Assembly: GCF_001426755.1 (NCBI RefSeq)
Contig: NZ_LMFJ01000001.1
Span: 1,500,929-1,564,928 of the forward strand
Origin: Aeromicrobium sp. Root495
Lineage (GTDB): Bacteria > Actinomycetota > Actinomycetes > Propionibacteriales > Nocardioidaceae
Direction: 5' to 3'
DNA: 64,000 bases
The notes under the pieces were generated by a model. That model was given only the letters and a program-made list of their open reading frames with translations, was not told the DNA's origin and searched no databases. Positions 28,668 to 37,690 of this stretch are shown piece after piece; position 1 is the stretch's first letter, and each line of letters opens with the position of its first letter. The position numbers and the translations under genes were made by a program.

Positions 28668-29710
28668 CGGACCGCCGGCTTGGGCCCGCGGAGGTTGGCG
28701 CAGCAGTCGATGGGGCAGACGTCGGGGTTGGGCGCGCACCGCCCGACGGTGGCCCGCTGCGGGTCATCGCCCCTGACCGCGGACGAGCGCTCCAGGAGGA
28801 GGTCGCGGACCATGGCGACGAACTCGGGGTGCGTGCCGGGGGTGGCCACGCGGCGGAACCAGAGGCCGAGCCGCTCTGCGGTCTCCTTGGCCTCGGTGTC
28901 GAGGTCGTAGACGACCTCCATGTGGTCGGAGACGAACCCGATGGGGACCACGACGACACCCGGGGCGCCATCCGCGGCGAGCTGCTCGAGGTGGTCGTTG
29001 ACGTCGGGCTCGAGCCACGGGGTGCGGGGCGACCCGGAGCGGGAGCAGTACACGAGGGCCGTGAGCTCGGGGGCGATGCCCACCGCCTCCGTGACGAGCC
29101 GCGCCACCTCCTCGTGCTGGCGGCGGTACGCGCCGACGTCGGGACCGCCGCTCGAGTCGTTCATGGCGTCGGGGATGGAGTGGGTGACGTAGGCGACCCG
29201 CGTCCCTTCCGGGGCTCCGGCCAGGGCCTCGGCCGTGCCCTCGACGAACGGCTGCACGAAACCGGGGTGGTTGAAGTAGAGGCGCAGGCGCGTGAGCTGG
29301 AGGTCGAGGCCCTCCACGGCCCCCGCCAGGTCCTCGCGGTACTGCCGGCAGCCCGAGTACGACGAGTACGCGCTCGTGACCAGGAACGCAGCGTTCTTGA
29401 CGCCGTCGTCGACCATCTGGCGCATCGTGTCGGCCAGGTACGGATCCCAGTTGCGGTTGCCCCAGTAGACCGGGAGGTCGATGCCGGCACCGGCCAGGTC
29501 ACCCCGGACCGCCTCGATCACCTCACGGTTGAGGTCGTTGATGGGCGACTTGCCACCGAAGAGGAAGTAGTGCTCCCCGACCTCCTCCAGGCGCTCGCGG
29601 GGGATGCCGCGGCCGGCCGTCACGTTCTCCAGGAACGGGACCACGTCGTCGGGCTTCTCGGGCCCTCCGAAGGAGACATAGAGCAACGCGTCGAAGGGGC
29701 TGACGTCCAT
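28664..29710 (-). CDS. hemH: Ferrochelatase (coproporphyrin ferrochelatase type)
   Basis: A 348-residue enzyme that inserts Fe2+ into a porphyrin. In actinobacteria the substrate is coproporphyrin III (coproporphyrin-dependent haem route, so cpfC is the alternative name). Visible motifs are DALLYVSFGGPEKPDDVVPFL, WGNRNWDPYLADTM, TSAYSSYSGCRQYRE, YVTHSIPDAM and PIGFVSDHMEVVYDLD. Four Cys near the C-terminus (CAPNPDVCPIDCC) and one internal Cys match the [2Fe-2S] site of actinobacterial enzymes. The start at MDVSPFD has GGGAG upstream. Confidence 0.94.
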   Translation of the reverse strand: MDVSPFDALLYVSFGGPEKPDDVVPFLENVTAGRGIPRERLEEVGEHYFLFGGKSPINDLNREVIEAVRGDLAGAGIDLPVYWGNRNWDPYLADTMRQMVDDGVKNAAFLVTSAYSSYSGCRQYREDLAGAVEGLDLQLTRLRLYFNHPGFVQPFVEGTAEALAGAPEGTRVAYVTHSIPDAMNDSSGGPDVGAYRRQHEEVARLVTEAVGIAPELTALVYCSRSGSPRTPWLEPDVNDHLEQLAADGAPGVVVVPIGFVSDHMEVVYDLDTEAKETAERLGLWFRRVATPGTHPEFVAMVRDLLLERSSAVRGDDPQRATVGRCAPNPDVCPIDCCANLRGPKPAVR

Positions 29711-29781
29711 GTCGTCATGCTCCCACGGTGGGCCTCGGGCGGCGCGCCAGGCTGCGCGCCGGTGACGCCGCCCCGTCCGAC

Positions 29782-29787
29782 TAGGGT
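29782..29787 (+). promoter_or_regulatory. Putative -10 element of the MFS-putA operon (TAGGGT)
   Basis: TAGGGT lies 26 nt before the GTG. A GGAGGGAG ribosome site follows at 29802-29809, so this transcript has a short leader. Confidence 0.4.
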
Positions 29788-29813
29788 GGTGCGACGAGAC
29801 CGGAGGGAGATCG

Positions 29814-31037
29814 GTGAGCACCACGTACGGACGCCTGTTGACGCGTCCCGGCGCCACGCCGTTCGCCGCTGCAGCGCTGCTCGGCCGACTCCCCCTCTCC
29901 ATGCTGGGTCTCGGCATCGTGCTGGTCGTGGAGCAGCGGACGGGCTCGTTCGGCAGCGCAGGCCTCCTCGCTGCCGTCCTCGTGCTGGCCGCTGCGGTCT
30001 GCTCTCCGCTGCAGGGTCGGGCGGCCGACACGTTCGGGCAGACCCCGGTCATGGCCGTGTGCGCCGTCCTCTTCGCGGTCGGCATGTCGCTGCTCCTGCT
30101 GGCCATCCTCTCCTCGTGGGACGCCCCGTGGCCGCACCTGTGCGCAGCTCTCGCCGGCGCGGCCTCCCCTCAGACCGGCACCATGGCGCGAGCCCGCTGG
30201 ACCCACCTCCTGGGCGACGAGCGGGAGCTGCTCGGGTCTGCGTTCGCGCTCGAGGCGGTGCTCGACGAGGTGGTCTTCATCCTCGGGCCCGTGCTCGTGA
30301 CGGTGCTGACGCTCCAGGTGAACGACGCCGCAGGTCTCGCCCTCGCGGCAGTCGCCGGCTCGCTCGGCAGCGCCGCGCTGGCCCTCCAGCCCCGCACCGC
30401 TCCGCCACGTCGGCAGGCCGGCGCAGGCCCCCGAGCGCCCATGCCCTGGGCGGGTCTCGCGCCTCTCCTCGTCGCGAGCCTCGGGCTCGGCGTGCTCTTC
30501 GGGTCCACCGAGGTCCTGGTCGTCGCGTTCAGCAAGGAGCACGGCTCCGCCGGCGCCGCGGGCCCGATCCTCGCCCTCTGGGCGGCGGGGAGCCTCGTGG
30601 CGGGCATCGCCGTGGGCGCGGTCCCGGCCACGGACGACCAGCGCCAGCGGCTGCGGATCACGCTCGTCGTGCTCGCCGCCACCTTCGTGCCGCCGTTGTT
30701 CATCACGTCGGTGGCGTGGTTCGCCGTGGCCATGTTCGCCGCCGGCCTCATGATCGCTCCCACCCTCATCGCGGCCGTCTCCATCGTCGAGGGCGTGGTG
30801 CCGCCCAGCCGGCTCACCGAGGCCCTCACCTGGACCACCACCGGGCTCGCGGTCGGAGTGGCCCCAGGAGCCGCCGTGGCGGGTCGGATCATCGATCACC
30901 AAGGGGCCTCCGCGGGCTTCCTCGTCCCGCTCGTGGCCTGCGTCCTGGCGGCCCTGGTCGCCTGGATCGCGACGCCCCGACCCGTCGACCACGTACCGGT
31001 CGATGCCATCCCTGCCAACCACTATCCTGGGCCGTGA
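29814..31037 (+). CDS. MFS transporter
   Basis: A 407-residue membrane protein with roughly twelve hydrophobic segments. MFS features include the N-terminal GATPFAAAALLGRLPLSML, AADTFGQTPVMAVC after the second helix pair, and the central loop QPRTAPPRRQAGAGP. Substrate unknown. The stop lies 1 bp before the putA ATG, so the pair is very likely cotranscribed, and a role in proline or related metabolite transport is possible. The GTG start has a strong GGAGGGAG site. Confidence 0.8.
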   Translation: MSTTYGRLLTRPGATPFAAAALLGRLPLSMLGLGIVLVVEQRTGSFGSAGLLAAVLVLAAAVCSPLQGRAADTFGQTPVMAVCAVLFAVGMSLLLLAILSSWDAPWPHLCAALAGAASPQTGTMARARWTHLLGDERELLGSAFALEAVLDEVVFILGPVLVTVLTLQVNDAAGLALAAVAGSLGSAALALQPRTAPPRRQAGAGPRAPMPWAGLAPLLVASLGLGVLFGSTEVLVVAFSKEHGSAGAAGPILALWAAGSLVAGIAVGAVPATDDQRQRLRITLVVLAATFVPPLFITSVAWFAVAMFAAGLMIAPTLIAAVSIVEGVVPPSRLTEALTWTTTGLAVGVAPGAAVAGRIIDHQGASAGFLVPLVACVLAALVAWIATPRPVDHVPVDAIPANHYPGP

Positions 31038-31038
31038 C

Positions 31039-34000
31039 ATGAGTCAGACTCCCCTCGCCGACCGCAGCGTGGACCTCGTCCGATCGTGGACGCGCTCCCC
31101 CGAGGCCCGTAGATCCGACCCCGCCGGGAAGCGACTCTCCCGCCTCCTCCAGGACCCCGCCGGACTGGAGTTCACGATCGGCTTCGTCGACCGCGTGGTC
31201 CGGCCCGAGGACACGGCCGTCGCCGCGCGCAACCTGCGCCGGCTCGCCTCGTCGACGCCGCGGTTCCTCCCCTGGCACCAGCGCCTGCTGCTCAAGCTCG
31301 GGGCACTCGTGTCGTTCGTCATGCCGGGCCTGGTGGTCGGCACCGCCCGCCGCACGCTGCGACGGCTCGTGGGGCACCTCGTGGTCGACGCGCGCCCCGA
31401 GCGTCTGGGCAAGAGCATCGCCAGGCTCCGCAAGAAGGGTGACCGGCTCAACCTCAACCTGCTCGGCGAGGCGGTCCTCGGCGAGGGCGAGGCGCTGCGC
31501 CGCCGCGACCAGACGTTGGCCGTGCTCGAGCGCGACGACGTCGACTACGTCTCGGTCAAGGTCTCCGCCGTCGCCAGCCAGCTGTCGCTGTGGGCCTTCG
31601 AGGAGACCGTCGAGCGCGTCGTCGAGCGTCTTCTCCCGCTGTACGAGGCGGCGTCGCGCAAGGACGCCTTCATCAACCTCGACATGGAGGAGTACCGCGA
31701 CCTCGACCTCACGGTCATGGTCTTCACCCGCATTCTCGATCGGTTCCCCGACCTCACGGCCGGCATCGTGCTCCAGGCCTACCTCCCCGACGCCCTCGGC
31801 GCCATGCAGCGGCTGCAGGAGTGGGCCTCGGACCGTCGAGCCCACGGGGGTGCTCGCATCAAGGTGCGGGTGGTCAAGGGCGCCAACCTCGCCATGGAGC
31901 GCGTCGACGCCACGGTCCACCACTGGCCGCTCGCCACCTGGCACAGCAAGCTCGAGTCCGACGCCCACTACAAGCGCGTCCTCGACTGGGCCATGACGCC
32001 CGAGCGCATCGATGCGGTGCGGCTCGGCGTGGCCGGGCAGAACTTGTTCGACGTCGCGCACGCCTTCCTGCTCGCCGGTGACCGCCAGGTCGCCGACGGC
32101 GTCGAGTTCGAGATGCTGCTCGGCATGGACTCCGGTCCCGTCGCAGCGGCCCGTCGGGACGTCGGGGCCCTGCTGCTCTACACGCCGGTCGTGCATCCCG
32201 ACGAGTTCGACGTGGCCATCTCCTACCTCGTGCGCCGGCTCGAGGAGAACGCCAGCGAGGAGAACTTCCTCTCGGCGGCCTTCTCGCTCTCCCGCGACCC
32301 CGCCTCCTTCGACCGCGAGGCCGACCGGTTCCGCGCGTCCCTGGCCGCCGTGCCCGAGGAGGTGCCGGGACGCCACCGCGTGCAGGACCGCACGCAGGAC
32401 CGCGTCTCCCTGCGCAACGAGGCGTTCGAGAACACCGCCGACACCGATCCGTCCACCCCGGCCAACCGGTCCTGGGGCCGGACGGCGCTCTCGCGCTCCA
32501 CGTACACCCAGCTCGGCGTGCAGACCATCGAGGAGAGCAAGATCTACGGGCCGGCCTCGCTCGAGACCTTCCTGCGCCAGGCCCGTCGAGCCGGCGCCGA
32601 CTGGGCTGAGCAGTCCCTCGACACACGGGCCTGGATCCTGCACCAGGCCGGTGCCGCCCTGGCCGCTCGGCGCGGCGACCTCGTGGCCGTCATGGCCGCC
32701 GAGACCGGCAAGACCATCGCCGAGGCCGACGTCGAGGTGAGCGAGGCCATCGACTTCGCCCACTACTACGCCGAGTCGGCCAGGCGCCTGGCCGCGGTCG
32801 ACGGCGCCACCTTCACGCCGGCCCGGCTCACCGTCGTCACCCCACCGTGGAACTTCCCCGTGGCCATCCCGGCGGGATCCGTCCTGGCCGCGCTCGCGGC
32901 CGGCAGCGCCGTCGTCATCAAGCCCGCCCCCCAGAGCCCACGCTGCGCCGCCGTCATGGTCGAGGCGTTGTGGCAGGGCGGAGTCCCGCGCGACGTCCTG
33001 CGCTACGCGTCGGTCGAGGAGGGTCCGCTGAGCAAGGCTCTCGTCGCCCACACCGACGTCGACCGCGTGATCCTCACCGGGTCGTGGGAGACCGCGGCCC
33101 TGTTCCGCTCCTGGCGACCGGACCTGCCGCTGCTCGCCGAGACGAGCGGCAAGAACGCCATCGTGGTCACGCCCAGCGCCGACCTCGACCTCGCCGTCGC
33201 CGACCTCGCCAAGAGCGCCTTCGGCCACGCCGGCCAGAAGTGCTCGGCCGCGAGCCTCGCGATCCTCGTGGGCTCCGTCGGCGAGTCCGAGCGCTTCCGG
33301 CGCCAGCTCGTCGACGCCGTCTCGTCCATGCGCGTCGCGTGGCCCGAGGACCCCGAGGCCGTGATCGGTCCCGTCATCCAGGAGCCCGAGGGCAAGCTGG
33401 CCGACGCGCTCACCACGCTCGCCCCCGGAGAGTCCTGGTTGCTCGAGCCTCGCCGCCTCGACGAGACAGGACGTCTCTGGAGCCCGGGCATCCGCACCGG
33501 CGTGCGCCCCGGCAGCGAGTTCCACACCACGGAGTACTTCGGTCCGGTCCTCGGCCTCATGCACGCGCCCAGCCTCGAGACGGCCGTGCAGTGGCAGAAC
33601 GCCACCGACTTCGGCCTCACGGCCGGCATCCACACGCTCGACGCCGACGAGGCCGGCTACTGGGCCGAGCGGGTCGAGGCGGGCAACCTCTACGTCAACC
33701 GCGGGATCACCGGCGCCGTCGTGCAGCGCCAGCCGTTCGGCGGCTGGAAGCGCTCCTCGGTCGGCACCACCAGCAAGGCCGGCGGCCCCAACTACCTGGT
33801 CCACCTCGGCACCTGGGCCCCCGCTCCCCCACGGCGACACCTCGACGACGTGCCCCTGGACGCCCGGGTCTCCCGCCTGCTCGAGGCCGCGGTGCCCCAT
33901 CTCGACCAGGGCGCGCTGCAGCGTCTCGGCCGAGCCGCGGCCTCGGACCAGACGGCCTGGGCCCGTGAGTTCGGCATCTCCAAGGACGTCTCGGGGCTCG

Positions 34001-34428
34001 GCGTCGAGCGCAACCTGCTGCGCTACCGCCCTGTCCCGGTCACCGTGCGGCTCGGCGGCGAGCTCGAGGCCGACCTTCGGATCGTGCTGGCCGCCATCCG
34101 CAGCGGCGCCCCCGTCGTGGTCAGCACGCCGGCCTCCGTCCCGGGCGGGTTGCTGTCCGGACTCACGGAGCACGTCCACGTCGAGGACGAGGGGCAGTGG
34201 CTCGCCCGTGTCGCGGCCGAGCGACCGGCACGGATCCGCCTCGTCGGCGGCGACGCCAGAGCCGTCCACCAGGCGGTCGCGGGCGACCCCGACGTCGCCG
34301 TCCACGCCGGCCAGGTCACCTGGTCGGGCCGCATCGAGCTCCTGCCGTTCCTGCGCGAGCAGGCCGTGTCCGTGACGGCCCACCGCTTCGGCAACCCCGA
34401 CCCTGCCTTCCGGGACCTGCCGCTCTGA
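31039..34428 (+). CDS. putA: Bifunctional proline dehydrogenase / L-glutamate gamma-semialdehyde dehydrogenase
   Basis: A 1129-residue fusion enzyme that oxidises proline to glutamate. The FAD-dependent proline dehydrogenase barrel spans about residues 90-420 (VSVKVSAVASQLS, NLDMEEYRDLDLT, KVRVVKGANLAMER). The NAD-dependent aldehyde dehydrogenase spans about 490-970 with PPWNFPVAIPAGS, Glu701 in AETSGKN and catalytic Cys735 in GQKCSAAS. The N-terminus shows no RHH DNA-binding domain, so it should not autoregulate like E. coli PutA. The ATG at 31039 is 1 bp after the MFS stop. An upstream in-frame start would overlap that gene. Confidence 0.95.
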   Translation: MSQTPLADRSVDLVRSWTRSPEARRSDPAGKRLSRLLQDPAGLEFTIGFVDRVVRPEDTAVAARNLRRLASSTPRFLPWHQRLLLKLGALVSFVMPGLVVGTARRTLRRLVGHLVVDARPERLGKSIARLRKKGDRLNLNLLGEAVLGEGEALRRRDQTLAVLERDDVDYVSVKVSAVASQLSLWAFEETVERVVERLLPLYEAASRKDAFINLDMEEYRDLDLTVMVFTRILDRFPDLTAGIVLQAYLPDALGAMQRLQEWASDRRAHGGARIKVRVVKGANLAMERVDATVHHWPLATWHSKLESDAHYKRVLDWAMTPERIDAVRLGVAGQNLFDVAHAFLLAGDRQVADGVEFEMLLGMDSGPVAAARRDVGALLLYTPVVHPDEFDVAISYLVRRLEENASEENFLSAAFSLSRDPASFDREADRFRASLAAVPEEVPGRHRVQDRTQDRVSLRNEAFENTADTDPSTPANRSWGRTALSRSTYTQLGVQTIEESKIYGPASLETFLRQARRAGADWAEQSLDTRAWILHQAGAALAARRGDLVAVMAAETGKTIAEADVEVSEAIDFAHYYAESARRLAAVDGATFTPARLTVVTPPWNFPVAIPAGSVLAALAAGSAVVIKPAPQSPRCAAVMVEALWQGGVPRDVLRYASVEEGPLSKALVAHTDVDRVILTGSWETAALFRSWRPDLPLLAETSGKNAIVVTPSADLDLAVADLAKSAFGHAGQKCSAASLAILVGSVGESERFRRQLVDAVSSMRVAWPEDPEAVIGPVIQEPEGKLADALTTLAPGESWLLEPRRLDETGRLWSPGIRTGVRPGSEFHTTEYFGPVLGLMHAPSLETAVQWQNATDFGLTAGIHTLDADEAGYWAERVEAGNLYVNRGITGAVVQRQPFGGWKRSSVGTTSKAGGPNYLVHLGTWAPAPPRRHLDDVPLDARVSRLLEAAVPHLDQGALQRLGRAAASDQTAWAREFGISKDVSGLGVERNLLRYRPVPVTVRLGGELEADLRIVLAAIRSGAPVVVSTPASVPGGLLSGLTEHVHVEDEGQWLARVAAERPARIRLVGGDARAVHQAVAGDPDVAVHAGQVTWSGRIELLPFLREQAVSVTAHRFGNPDPAFRDLPL

Positions 34429-34498
34429 CGAGCGTGTCGCCACGGAGGAGCCCGTCCGGGTCCCTACCATGGTGAGAAGGATGACGAGGGAGGACGAC

Positions 34499-35503
34499 AT
34501 GCGAGAGCTCGGTCCCGACCGACTCAGCCAGGACGGTCGACGACTCGTCCTGCGCGATGCGCAGACCGGTGAGTCCTTCCAGGTGCCGCTCGAGCGGCTC
34601 GTCCCATTCCTCGACCGCACGGACGCGCCCCAGCCGGACGTCCGCGCAGAGACGGAGCCCACGATGCAGCAGACCACGCTCAGCCCGCGCGAGATCCAGA
34701 CCCGCGTGCGTCGCGGCGAGAGTCCCGAGCAGATCGCCGAGGCCTCCGGCATGGAGCTCGACCGCGTCGAGCCGTTCGCCGCGCCCGTCCTCGCCGAGCG
34801 CGAGTACATGGTGGAGCAGGCACGCCGCACCACCATCCGTCGCCGTCACGTCGGTGGCTCGGGCGTGCAGCTCGGCGCAGCCGTCGACGAGCGCCTCGCC
34901 GACTCCGCCCGCGTGCCCGAGGAGGCCGCGTGGGATGCCTGGCGTCGTGAGGACGGTCGCTGGACCGTCACCGCGCACCCGCGCGACGACGCGGCGCCCG
35001 CCACCTTCCTGTTCGACGTGAAGGGCCGGTACGTGGTGCCCGCCGACGACGCCGCCCACGACCTCGTCGGCGACGTCGCCCTCCCCGACTCCGCCGACAT
35101 GGCCATCGCCGACGCCATCCGCGAGACGGTCGAGGCCGAGGCCGCCGCCACCCAGGACGCCGAGGTCGTGCAGACGCCGTCGCTCGAGGTCGAGATCGAG
35201 GAGCTCGTGATCGACGTGGTGGCCGAGGCCGAGGCCGAGGCCCACGCCCCGGTCTCCTCCCTGCAGGAGGCACGCGACCGCAAGGCGCTGGAGGCCGAGG
35301 CGGTCGCCGAGGCCGAGGCGCAGGCCAAGCACGCCGAGAAGCCCGCCGAGGGTCCCCACCAGGACTCGCTCGACGACCTGTTCAGCGAGGCGGAGCAGGA
35401 CGTCGCCGTGCCCGACACGGTCGCACCCCGCGCCAAGAAGAAGAACGAGCGTCGCCGCGTCCCCAGCTGGGACGAGATCATGTTCGGCGGCCGCGAGGAC
35501 TGA
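34499..35503 (+). CDS. sepH: Septation protein SepH (DUF3071)
   Basis: A 334-residue cell-division protein. The N-terminal DUF3071 domain contains a helix-turn-helix (LSPREIQTRVRRGESPEQIAEASGM) and REYMVEQARRTTIRR. The C-terminal half (from about 190) is rich in Glu and Ala (VEAEAAATQDAEV, VAEAEAEAHAP) and probably disordered, ending with PSWDEIMFGG. In Streptomyces and mycobacteria SepH binds and stimulates FtsZ assembly. The start at 34499 has GGGAGG 6 nt upstream. Two in-frame starts further up (34469, 34481) lie before this site. Confidence 0.92.
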   Translation: MRELGPDRLSQDGRRLVLRDAQTGESFQVPLERLVPFLDRTDAPQPDVRAETEPTMQQTTLSPREIQTRVRRGESPEQIAEASGMELDRVEPFAAPVLAEREYMVEQARRTTIRRRHVGGSGVQLGAAVDERLADSARVPEEAAWDAWRREDGRWTVTAHPRDDAAPATFLFDVKGRYVVPADDAAHDLVGDVALPDSADMAIADAIRETVEAEAAATQDAEVVQTPSLEVEIEELVIDVVAEAEAEAHAPVSSLQEARDRKALEAEAVAEAEAQAKHAEKPAEGPHQDSLDDLFSEAEQDVAVPDTVAPRAKKKNERRRVPSWDEIMFGGRED

Positions 35504-35516
35504 CCCGCCCGGGTCC

Positions 35517-35824
35517 GGACGAACGATGAGGGCTTGAGGTCGCTCCCGCGACCGCGGGCCCTCGTTCTTCGTCACCGCCGGACGAACGACGAGGGATCCT
35601 GGTCGTCCCCACGACCCCAGACCCTCATCCTTGGTCACCCCAGGACGAACGACGAGGGATCCTGGTCGTCCCACGACCCCAGACCCTCATCCTTGGTCAC
35701 CCCAGGACGAACGACGAGGGATCGTGGTCGTCCCCGCGACCACAGGCCCTCATCCTTGGTCACCCCAGGACGAACGACGAGGGATGGTGGTCGTCCCAGC
35801 GACCGCGAACCCTCATCGTTCGTC
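35517..35824. repeat. Five tandem 62-63 bp hairpin-forming repeats filling the sepH/tdk intergenic region
   Basis: Copies begin at 35517, 35580, 35643, 35705 and 35768. Each unit opens with GGACGAACGAYGAGGG and ends with CCCTCNTNNTTNGTC, which form an imperfect 15-bp outer stem. Inside is a perfect 6-bp stem of GGTCGY and RCGACC. The inner stem shows compensatory pairs: C-G in copy 1, T-A in copies 2 and 3, T-G in copies 4 and 5. Copies 2 and 3 are nearly identical; 1 and 5 are more diverged but have better outer stems. The 343-bp gap (35504-35846) holds nothing else. It may act as a bidirectional transcription barrier. Confidence 0.93.
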
Positions 35825-35846
35825 GGGTCCGGCGTGGACCAGGGGG

Positions 35847-36500
35847 CTACGGGAAGGGCAGGACGTCGGGCGAGAGAGCGGCCGCGCGGGCGGACGCGGC
35901 GGTCATCCGACGACGGTGGTGCCGGCGGCACAGCACCTCGTACCCCACGGTGGGCGCCGGCCGGTCAGGGACGTCGACGTCGCCGACGACGATCACCTCA
36001 CCCTCCGTGACCATGATCCCGTCCTCGGTGCGCGCGTTGTGGGTGGCGCGCTTCCCACACCAGCACAGCGCCTCCACCTGCAGCGTCAGGAACCGGTCGG
36101 CCAGCTCCACCAGACGGGCCGACCCCTCGAAGAGCTGCGTGCGGAAGTCGCTCAGGATGCCGAAGGCGAAGACGTCGATGTCGAGCTCGTCGACGATCTT
36201 GGCCAGCTGGTCGATCTGCTCACGGCTGTAGAACTGCGCCTCGTCGCACACGAGGTAGTCGATCCGGCCACCGTGGGTGAGCTCACCCACGACCTTGTCC
36301 CAGAAGTTGAGCGACGGCGTGACCTCGATGGCGTGCACCTCCAGACCGAGGCGGCTGGAGAGCGTGGCCTCGCCGGCGCGGTCGTGAGAGGTGAACACCC
36401 GTCCGACCCGTCCGCGCGTGCGGTGGTTGTGGTCGAGCTGCAGCGCGAGCGTGCTCTTGCCGCAGTCCATCGTCCCGGAGTAGAAGTTCAGGTCCGCCAC
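35847..36500 (-). CDS. tdk: Thymidine kinase (type II)
   Basis: A 217-residue salvage kinase that phosphorylates thymidine with ATP. P-loop GTMDCGKST (9-17), Asp/Glu pair in CDEAQF (85-90), and the lasso domain with Cys residues in CWCGKR and CRRHH for zinc binding. TVGYEVLCRRHH is the substrate-binding region. The start is a GTG with GGAGG almost adjacent, an unusually short spacing. It converges on sepH across the hairpin array. Confidence 0.94.
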   Translation of the reverse strand: MADLNFYSGTMDCGKSTLALQLDHNHRTRGRVGRVFTSHDRAGEATLSSRLGLEVHAIEVTPSLNFWDKVVGELTHGGRIDYLVCDEAQFYSREQIDQLAKIVDELDIDVFAFGILSDFRTQLFEGSARLVELADRFLTLQVEALCWCGKRATHNARTEDGIMVTEGEVIVVGDVDVPDRPAPTVGYEVLCRRHHRRRMTAASARAAALSPDVLPFP

Positions 36501-36586
36501 GCCTCCATCATCCCAGGTCGGGACGCCGTCGTCCCGTCCGGCTCGCCCGGGACGGACGCCGAGGGACCGGGGTGGGGCGTGGAGCG

Positions 36587-37690
36587 TCAGTCCGCGACGA
36601 GGAGCGGGACCTGGAGCTCCGCCTCGGTGACGGAGCCGTGCATGCCCTTGAGGGAGAGCTCGACGGCGAACTCGCGGCTCGAGAACACCGCGAACTTCTC
36701 GAGTGCAGCCACCACGACGTCGCCGATGCGTGGTGCGACCGACGGGTCGACCGGTCCGAACCAGTCCTCCAGGCCTTCGTCGCGCACGCGGATCACAGCG
36801 CGCTCCCCCAGCTCGGCACGCCAGCGGTCGGCGACGTCGGACGCGGCGCCCGGCGCGGTGTACAGGTGACGGAACCTCGCCTCACCCGCGAGCAGCTGGA
36901 CGTCGTCGAGCAGCCGTGGATGGGCGTCGACGTCGAAGCGCCCCTCGTCGGGGACGTCGACCATCCCGTGGTCGGCCGTGACGAGCAGGACGGTGTCGGA
37001 GGGCAGCTCGGCGCGGAGGTCGGCCAGCTCCTCGTCGATGCCCACGAGCTGCTCGCGCCACTGCTCGGAGCCGCAGCCCTCACCGTGACCGGTGTGGTCG
37101 AGTCGGGACTCGTAGGCGTAGACGGCGCCCGGGCCCATGGCCTCGACCACCTCGACGACCGTGTCGAGGCGCTCCCAGGGCGACCGGAAGCCGTGGAACG
37201 GCACACCGCGCTGGCTGCACAGCGTGAGTCCGCTCTGCTCGAACCGGGCGTCGTTGACGCACGCGCCGTCGAGACCTGCCCGCCGCAGCTGGGACAGGAC
37301 CGGCTCGTGCGGCTGCCAGGCGATGGGGTCGACGGAGGCGTCCCACGTGAGGGAGTTGAGCCGGCCGCCCGTCGCGGGGTTGCGGCTCGTGTACCCCACG
37401 ACCCCGTGCCGGCCGGCGTCGAGACCGGTGCCGAGCGACGTGAGGCTCGCGGCCGTGGTGGACGGGACTCCGCAGACGAGGTCGGGGACCTCGGCCAGGC
37501 CGTTCAGGAAGGGCGCCTCGCGCGGGTGGTTGCGCAGCAGCTGCAGCCCCATGCCGTCGACGAGGAAGACGACGTAGCGACGGGCATCGGGCAGGCCGAG
37601 CGTGTCGGAGTGGCCCGGAGCGCCCAGCCGTCCGGCGACGGACGTCATGACCTCGCGGAGCCGGTGCCGCGCACCGGGTCCGGGGGTCAC
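36587..37690 (-). CDS. Alkaline phosphatase superfamily nucleotide pyrophosphatase/phosphodiesterase
   Basis: A 367-residue enzyme of the AP superfamily (NPP-like). The metal-binding Asp is in VVFLVDGMGLQLL, the Thr nucleophile in PSTTAASLTSLGTGL, further ligands in YESRLDHTGHGEG and TADHGMVDVP, and a C-terminal His in LKGMHGSV. No signal peptide, so it is probably cytoplasmic. The GTG start overlaps the DUF5998 stop (GTGA), indicating translational coupling. The substrate is unknown. Confidence 0.85.
   Translation of the reverse strand: MTPGPGARHRLREVMTSVAGRLGAPGHSDTLGLPDARRYVVFLVDGMGLQLLRNHPREAPFLNGLAEVPDLVCGVPSTTAASLTSLGTGLDAGRHGVVGYTSRNPATGGRLNSLTWDASVDPIAWQPHEPVLSQLRRAGLDGACVNDARFEQSGLTLCSQRGVPFHGFRSPWERLDTVVEVVEAMGPGAVYAYESRLDHTGHGEGCGSEQWREQLVGIDEELADLRAELPSDTVLLVTADHGMVDVPDEGRFDVDAHPRLLDDVQLLAGEARFRHLYTAPGAASDVADRWRAELGERAVIRVRDEGLEDWFGPVDPSVAPRIGDVVVAALEKFAVFSSREFAVELSLKGMHGSVTEAELQVPLLVAD

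Noticed and set aside
30889..34836. A 1315-codon open frame on the minus strand antisense to putA
   Set aside because: Composition is biased and no motif is seen, while putA on the plus strand shows all catalytic residues.
35517..35824. A CRISPR array or a small protein gene in the repeats
   Set aside because: Units are contiguous with no unique spacers, units differ by substitutions, and no cas gene is present. Translated frames only repeat RRGIVVVP-like strings.
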